This document shows, one piece after another, positions 37,801-46,000 of a DNA stretch of 64,000 nt. Position numbers and translations under genes: made by a program. The notes beneath the pieces were generated by a model. The model ran no database searches, was not told the DNA's origin, and worked only from the letters and a program-made list of their open reading frames with translations. Position 1 is the stretch's first letter; each line of letters begins with the position of its first letter. Source of the DNA: Takifugu bimaculatus (Eukaryota; Chordata; Actinopteri; Tetraodontiformes; Tetraodontidae); assembly GCA_004026145.2 (NCBI GenBank), contig CP034983.1, positions 12,123,212 through 12,187,211 of the forward strand, given 5' to 3'.

Positions 37801-39979
37801 CTCTCACGTCTGCACCGCGAATCCCCGGCGGCCTTCGGGATGCGTTTAATGGCGCTAATATACCGAACTGTAAACAAATAAAGGCAGAAAATCCAGGCTG
37901 AATGCGCTCTGTACGCTAGCATAATAGCCTCATTATAATGCTACAGTGTTTGCATTGCATTCTGGGACCTATACGTTCAATTTAGAGAGTTTATTTACTT
38001 CCAAATAAGACAGACGGAATAAGAAAAGGAGAAAACAGGAGCCTTGTTCCTGGAATACCAGCCGGCCGCCATTGATATGCAGCTATTAGCCCCGTTTCTG
38101 ATGAAAAGTTAGCTTTGAAAAATCATTTCAAACACTCCTTTTTTTCCCTCACCTTAATCTTGCAAACAGCCAGAAACCTCTCGACCACCGCTTCGCCCCG
38201 GGTTTATAGGGAGGTCCTGCACGGGGGGGGGCTGTGGTGTTAAGGTGTATGTTGAGAAGGAAAATATTAGCGATGTAGCAGCAGGTCTGTTCCATAAAAA
38301 GGCTGCGATAATTTGACCTCAGATCTCCGTACGAGATCACTCCACAGCCTCAGAACTCCTGACTTGTGAGGATCCCGGCGAGCTAGCGCGCTCGCTCGCT
38401 TCAGGAAGGACCCTCGGCGCGCGATTCATTTAAAATTAACCCACCGGCTCGGATCAAAAAGAGCCGGAGATTTGCTGAAGTGCGAGTTATCGTTAAAAGG
38501 GCGCGTGTGAGAGGCGGCGATAGCAGCAGGATGGCCCGGCGCCGCGGATGTCAGGGGCGGGTGATGGTGAGGGCGCCGTTGTCACGGGGAGGGGCGTGAT
38601 GAGGGGGGTGTGAAGACCACAGGACTCCCCCCCCCCCACACAGCTGAGTGGCTGACTGGGGTTTATGGCAGGAGTTAGCTTCAGACTCTCGTAACGGACG
38701 TAAACACGCCATCGGCCGGTGGGTCAGGTGGTTCACCGCTCCTGTCGCTAGCGCTCGGAAGCTAAAGTTTTGAACCTTTGCGTAACTTAACTCGAACAAA
38801 ATGAAGCTCGGGATTTCAACCATTTTTACACATCTTTGGTTACGGTACTGGGATAATGTGAGGCGTCGTCGCCTTCCATCCTCCCCCCGGAGCCCCAGTG
38901 GTGGTTGGTGGGAACCGCAAGACATTTGTGGCGATTGGAACAAGCCTCCCCCCCCCCCCCCCAACTCTATGCTCATAATTCCTGACAGGCCCCCGTCTGC
39001 TGGGGCTCAGGATCCCTCCCTCCGTCCCTCCCTTCCTCCCTCCATCCCTCCATCCATCCATCCCTCCATACCTTCCTCCGTCCCTTCCTCCCTCCATCCC
39101 TCCATTCCTCCCTCCCTCCCTCCGTCCCTTTCTCCCTCCATACCTTCCTCCCTCCCTCCCTCCATCCATCCATCCCTCCATACCTCCCTCCCTCCATCCA
39201 TCCATCCCTCCATACCTTCCTCCCTCCCTCCCCTCCCTCCCTCCATCCATCCTCCTCCATACCTCCCTCCCTCCCTCCATCCCTTCATCCCTCCATCCAT
39301 CCATCCGTCCATACCTTCCACCCTCCCTCCCCTCCCTTCCTCCATCCCTTCATCCCTCCCTCATCCCTTCATCCCTCCATCCATCCCTCCGTCCCTTCCT
39401 CCCTCCATACCTTCCTCCCTCCCTCCTTCCATCCCTTCATCCCTCCATCCATCCATCCGTCCATACCTTCCACCCTCCCTCCCTCCCTCCCTCCATCCCT
39501 TCATCCCTCCCTCCATCCCTTCATCCCTCCATCCATCCCTCCATCCCTTCTTCCCTCCGTCCCTTCCTCCCTCCATCCCTTCATCCCTCCATCCATCCCT
39601 CCATCCCTTCTTCCCTCCGTCCCTTCCTCCCTCCATACCTTCCTCCCTCCCTCCATCCCTTCCTCCCTCCATCCCTTCCTCCCTCCCTCCATCAGAGCAT
39701 CCCCCACCGAAGGTTCTGTGGAACGCCGTGCATCAGAGCTGCTAATGAAAGGCATTATACATGACAAAGTGTTTGATTTAAGGATGATTTACAGCCCCTT
39801 CCCTCCAGCGAGGAGCGGAACCCTTCCTGGAGATGAGCTCCGTCTCCATCAGCAATATTCAAAGGACATGAAAAGCTTTAAATTGTGTATAGGAGGCGCC
39901 GAGATAGGTCTCCATTAGAGGAGGAGCAGAGTGAGAGGCTTGTCAATTATTAGGATCTCTGAATCCATGGCAGATTTCC

Positions 39980-40022
<43 letters not shown>

Positions 40023-43000
40023 GGTTCAGGTGAGCCGTTGATAACATCCCAATCTGTGGCCGATAACCTTTATTTCGCTAGTTTTATTTGCATTTCCGGG
40101 CGTCAGAACTGACTTTTGCAGATGAAAATGGAATTCTTTCCATTGAATTTGTTTGTGCAGTGAAACGTAGCCGGAATCTCAGCCGGTTGCCAGGTTTGAT
40201 AATTGGCAGCATGTTTTTTTCCCACCTACACCAAACTGACACCTGGCAGCCTGTTAGCGGCAGCATTTAATCACGGCCGACAACCGATAATCCAGGTTCC
40301 AGCCGTGATGGATCCTGAAGGCTGCTATTTTTCCTCAACCCTCTTTATTTGTCTATGTTTTTGATTCTCTTTCCTCCTTTGACGTTAGCCGCGGCGCCGC
40401 CAGATGTGATAATTTAGTGTGAATTGCTTTCAAGACGCTCTTGGATCCCGTCCTCGGGTGTGAGCTGTCACACGGTCCAGTTTTCAAACTCCCTCCAAAA
40501 CGGATCCAGGAGCCTTCATCTAAATGTGCAGTGGTCACGCCCACTTTGATGGCGGCGGCGGCGGCTATCATTTGTCGTCCATATGGCGTGTGATACACTT
40601 CTGTCCTACAGGATGTATCAAACCTTTTTCGGCTATGTTGCAGGAAGCTACTGTAATTAAAGCTGTATCACGTTTTTTTCCCCCTTAGCTTGATCACGTG
40701 TGTCAATAAATACGACGTTAGCCTCCCAAGTAGCGCGCGTGTTGATGGCGTTCGGAAAACAAGGTGGCATTCACCAAACTGTCGTTCCGGATCAGCTCCT
40801 TGTCCTAATTGTGCCCTTCGGTCCCTTCTTTGGATGTTCTCAGGTGATCCAGACCGTCAGCGCCGTGGACAAAGACGAACCTCCGAGCGGACATCGCTTC
40901 TATTTCACCCTGGCGCCCTCTGTCGCCGGGAACCCGAACTTCACCCTTCGTGACAACAAAGGTGATTCCTTTTTTTTGTTATTGTCCATTTATTAATTTA
41001 TTAATAACGCTGCTTCAGTCCCAGTCAGACGGGTCCAACGCCGTCCGTACCACCGGGTTTAGCTAACGACCGGCCCAGGGATGAGGTGGACCTTTACCCT
41101 AAAGGTTGACCTTCACCCTAAAGGTGGACCTTTACCCTAAAGGTTGACCTTCACCCTAAAGGTGGACCTTTACCCTAAGGGTTGACCTTCACCCTAAAGG
41201 TGGACCTTCACCCTAAAGGTGGACCTTTACCCTAAGGGTTGACCTTCAACCTAAAGGTGGACCTTCACCCTAAGGGTTGACCTTCACCCTAAAGGTGGAC
41301 CTTCACCCTAAGGTGGACCTTCACCCTAAAGGTGGACCTTCACCCTAAGGTGGACATTCACCCTAAGGTGGACCTTCACTCTAAGGGTTGACCTTCATCC
41401 TAAAGGTGGACCTTCACCCTAAGGTGGACCTTCACCCTAAAGGTGGACCTTCACTCTAAGGGTTGACCTTCATCCTAAAGGTGGACCTTCACCCTAAAAG
41501 TGGACCTTCACCCTAAAGGTGGACCTTCAGCCTAAAGGTGGACCTTCACCCTAAAGGTGGACCTTCACCCTAAAGGTGGACCTTCAGCCTAAGGGTTGAC
41601 CTTCACCCTAAGGTGGACCTTCACCCTAACAAGACAGCGTCCCATAAGCACCTCCCAGGATTTATTCCCTGTCCTCATAGGGGAATATTTTCTATATTAT
41701 TTCTATATTTTCTATATTGGCTGGGCTCCTCCTAAAACAGGGCGACCCCCGTTCCTTCACGTAACACATGAAGATAACTGATGTGAGGACATTTGTAAAA
41801 ACAAGGAGCAAACATTAAATTCACGAGCGGACGTTGGAAAATCGATAACTCCTGATGACCACGGCCGATAAAGCCAACAATAAAATCTAATCTCTGCTGC
41901 TTTATCATAGCAGGAGCGGCGCAGCAGCACCTTTATCAGCCCGGTGTTGCTGTGTGCAGCGGGAATACAGAGAGAGGGGAGCGAAAGTTTCAGCCTTCAG
42001 AGCGAGCCGGAGTCGTCGGTCCGCTCGGGATCGCTCTATTGGCTCCTCACCTCTCCTGGAATTGAGCCTCGCAGCAGTCGCCGCTGACACTCCGGCCATT
42101 GCTCACTCCGGCCCGCTCCGTCCTCCATCTGGACACAATCTTCTCAGGACTCAGGAAGGCGAGTCGGCGGAGCCTGGCAGGTCCGCAGAACGGAGCCATA
42201 ACTCTAACTGCCATGACAACAGCCCGTTTCTGGGTTATTGTTCAGCCCAACTGTGGAGCCACAACTTTGCTTTGACTCCAAACACACGTCCACTTTATTT
42301 CAGCCACCGACCCACCGGGGAGCTCCGTTTTAAACCCATTTGACCTTTGAACCTGTTTGAGCGGCACACGGGCACTCCGCTGGTTCTTAACCAGTTTAGC
42401 CTCACTGTTTGAGAGGTCGAAACCCCCCCTTGAAGCTGAGTGAATATCCTGAGTTTACCCTCAAACAACGGTGGAAACCACAGAAAAAGGTCCAGACTGG
42501 AGTCTGAAGGAGAAAAGCTCGAAGGTTTGGAGTAATTGCAGGCAAGTGACAGGGACAAATCCATCACGTCTTCACCAGCTCAGCCTCAATTCCGAGCGCT
42601 AGCCCGGCTCCCGAGTCTGAATCCTCCTTTTTCAGACCTGATCTCTGCCCAAAACCCCATCTAATGCGTCTCAGCGACCCGGAACACAGACTTTAAACTA
42701 GCGACTCCTCACCTGAGCCCGATCCTCTCAGTCCCTGCAGTCAGAAGGTCCTCAGAGAGTTCCAGCAGCTAGCTACGGGAGGCTCAGGTTAGCCGTCGAC
42801 TTCCGGCTGTAATGGCACCTTGTTCTCGTCTGGCTGCTCTTTCACATGAAACTCCGACATCAGAATCAAGCCCATCATTATCCGACAGGTGGTCCAAATC
42901 AGCCGCCGCACCGCCGCCACACCGCCGCCACATAATGAGTCCCGTTAATCACACCATCTGTCGGCGTTCCTGCTTTTAAATCTATAAAAATCACTTCAGA

Positions 43001-46000
43001 CCGCGCGAGCCAAGTGCAGCAATCATTAAGGAACGCGCCCCCCCGCTGGTCCGGCAGCAGACCCCCGCCTCCGTTCACCTGCGGCACGTTTACCTGGGCT
43101 CTCGTTCCCCTTTCAGACAACACGGCGTCGGTGCTCACCAAGCGGGGCGGCTTCCTGCGGCGGGAGCAGCCCGTCTACCTGCTGCCGGTGCTGATAACGG
43201 ACTGCGGGAGCCCCGCCCTCAGCAGCACCAGCACGCTGCCGGTGCGGGTGTGCGACTGCGACTCGGACGGCGTGGCCCTGTCGTGTGGAGCTGTCGCCTA
43301 CACCGCCACCGGCCTCAGCACCGGCGCTCTCCTGGCTATTTTAAGCTGCATCATCACGCTGCTGGGTAAGAGCCTCGCCACTTCGGTGTCAGCGGATGGT
43401 CGGGGGGGTTGGGGGGGGGTTCTCTGGTGGTGCTCTGGTTGATCCCAGATACATGACTCAAGTCAAGACCCTTAGCTCAACCTAAAATATGGATTAAGCT
43501 AATGCTACTTGCTAATCATAGCTGCTGGGGCTGGTTCGGCCGCTAACCTGAAATATATTTACAAGTTAGAGCATCAGCTACCTGCCTTCAGTGGGATCTT
43601 CTCCTCTCACCTGTCAGAGCTCCAAACCTCATTCTGAGTTTCCACCTTAATAAAACAAGCCTGCAGGTGTTTCTGCCTCTATCAAAGCTCAACATCTCCA
43701 CAGGCCTTCGGACGCCCACGTCTGCGGGTCTGCGGAAAAATATTAAAATGTGACGACCGCTGTTTGGGAATAAATTCACTGTTTTAGCTTTAGCTACCTT
43801 AGCTGGTCCTTTAGCTTACCTTAGCTGTTCCCTCAGCTGTTATGGCAGCTTCCCTGGAGTCAGAGGCTTGATGAGGCACCACCATCTTTTTGATGCTAAC
43901 GCTAGCTGTTCACAGCCTCCATATGTTAATCGTGTCATCATCAACATTTGGAGTTGGATGAGTTGGGAATGTTTAGACGCCATAGGAGGGATTTTCAGCC
44001 GTTCACCAGACAGTCGACGTTCTTTTAAGGACGTTTTTGGACAAAAAACGACAATCACGGCTTTCACAAAGAGAACCGGTGCCTCTGGTTTCGGAAGGCT
44101 CAAAATTCCTCCCTCCAGATTCAGCAGAATTTCCTCCTGATTTATGAAGGTCTCTAGGATAAAACCAACTGGAATCACAGTGTCTCTGCTCTCTGTTGTT
44201 CAGGCCAAATGCAAAGAAACGCAAATTTACTTTTAATGAGGGACGATTTTGCCTGCTTCCCCCAACTACCCTTAAACTTTTTTCCTTCTTTCTTATCTTT
44301 CGCATGAAAAATCTTTCCCTGGATGGAGGGCTGCTAATAGCATCTGGCTCTAGCCTGAGGACAGGGGCTCAGGAATCGCAGCTTCAGTTGAATCAACCTG
44401 GTTGTATTTTTTTGTGCGACTGTTAGCGGCACACGTGCAGCGGCTCGGCCCAGTCGGCCTCCGTCAATACGTCCTTTTCTCTCTGGAGTAAAAGAATGCT
44501 AATATGTCTGATTCTCTAGTTTTAGATCCGTACCGAGCCCTCAAGTCCTGCTTTTGCACCAGCAAAGCCGTCATGTCAGAGAACTTTAGCGATGCTAACA
44601 GAGTAGGTTTAAGGAAGGCTGGGGTCTTTTAGGTCGATTAAAAATGTCTGAAAGGCAAAAAAAATTAATTAATTCGGTGTTACAACACACATTAAAACAG
44701 ACCTTTCAAATTCAGAGCACATCGGTGCGGCGGCATGTCTAAGCTAACCTACGCTAAGGGTCATTAATCACAGGTTGATATTTTTAGACGTAATTACAGC
44801 CTTGTCCTCCCGCCGCCGTGTTCCTGAAGTGAGCAACTCTGTGTTATTTTTTCACAACTGTCATTTCAGACTTCAGTTCCGTAAATGATGATCCCAACCG
44901 AGGCCGCCGTTATCTCGTTAGCATAGCGTTCCGTATTTTTCCCAGGACAGACCAGGTATGGTTTAATCCTCCGGAGGGCCAATTAGGACATTACGTAGCG
45001 CTCCGATTCTCCAGACGGTTATTTCTGTCTCGTCCAAGTCATTCTTTAAATTCCCACTCACGTCTCTCATTTTACTGTCTTCCCTCAGCGGCTACGGCTC
45101 CATTTATTTGTCCGCCGTCGGACGGCAAACGATTCTTCCCCAACGTGCGGTACCACGTTAGAGCCTCTCCGTTAAGGTCTCTGGCAAACGTGCCCCCGCG
45201 TTATTCCTAGTGTGGTTGTTTATGTCTCTGACCCTCAGCGTGCACGTGTAGGATTCAGATTAGCATCAATAAAGACGGCAGCAGAATTATTTACAAAAGT
45301 TTCTTAAGTCGTCTGACGTATCGACTCCACTTTGGGTCAAGACCCGTTCAAAGATGATCAAAGATCAAGTAAGACAATCATATATGTGTATATATATACA
45401 GTATATACGTCAAACGCTGATGCTAACAAAGCGGCGTGGAAGAGCTTGAGGTGGAAATTAAATCACATCCTTGAGGATTTATTAGCGCTGTCCGAAGTGC
45501 TCATCACAGCTCCGCAGGAATAAATCACATGGGTTTGTGAGGACTGAAACAGAAACACACTCCGCCCACTGATATCGCTCTGCTGGCCTCCGTGACCATG
45601 AAGCTAATGGTCAAGTGTTAACTGGCTGCGCTTAATGCATGCGATTAAATAAACATCCGCACCCTGAAAGATATTTACAGAAAGAAAAACAGGATAAACA
45701 AGCGTGTATCAGGAATCATTTCAGATTCACAAGATTTCTGAACTGTAGCTTTGAGGGCTAATGCTAAAATGTGTTCCACCTTTCAGGTCTGCCGCTGAGT
45801 TATGTCATTTACTTTAGAATCCCACAAGTGATTAGCCACAATGTTAGCGTAAAGAAAAAAGCACGACTTCCATGACTACTTCCTGTTCTGTCCAGAAACC
45901 TTTAGCATGTTAGGGTATCAGACAAATCCATCATTTAACAATTCAACTTAACCAAGTAAAACTTTGGAAATGCTAACTGCATTAAATGTTAGCATTAAGT

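Larger units (their letters stand above)
35325..40843 (+). other. cdh7 intron 8 (5.5 kb), homopolymer and simple-repeat rich
   Basis: Bounded by gtaaga and gttctcag. It holds at least seven C or G runs of 10 or more (35508, 36337, 36624, 37341, 37534, 38627, 38948), three CACCTG E-boxes within 25 bp (36207-36231), the TCCN low-complexity block (39014-39694), a CA microsatellite (39982-40018) and a possible conserved stretch at 39715-39975. No gene was seen. Confidence 0.8.

Noticed and set aside
38801..39745. 314-codon open frame rich in Pro, Ser and His
   Set aside because: It is a translation of the TCCN repeat block; antisense frames are equally long, and there is no splice or domain support.
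41085..41630. Interstitial telomeric array
   Set aside because: CCCTAA occurs once per 19-bp unit rather than in direct hexamer tandem, so it is a minisatellite with a telomere-like word.
39014..41630. CRISPR-like arrays
   Set aside because: The repeats are contiguous with no unique spacers, and the host is a vertebrate.
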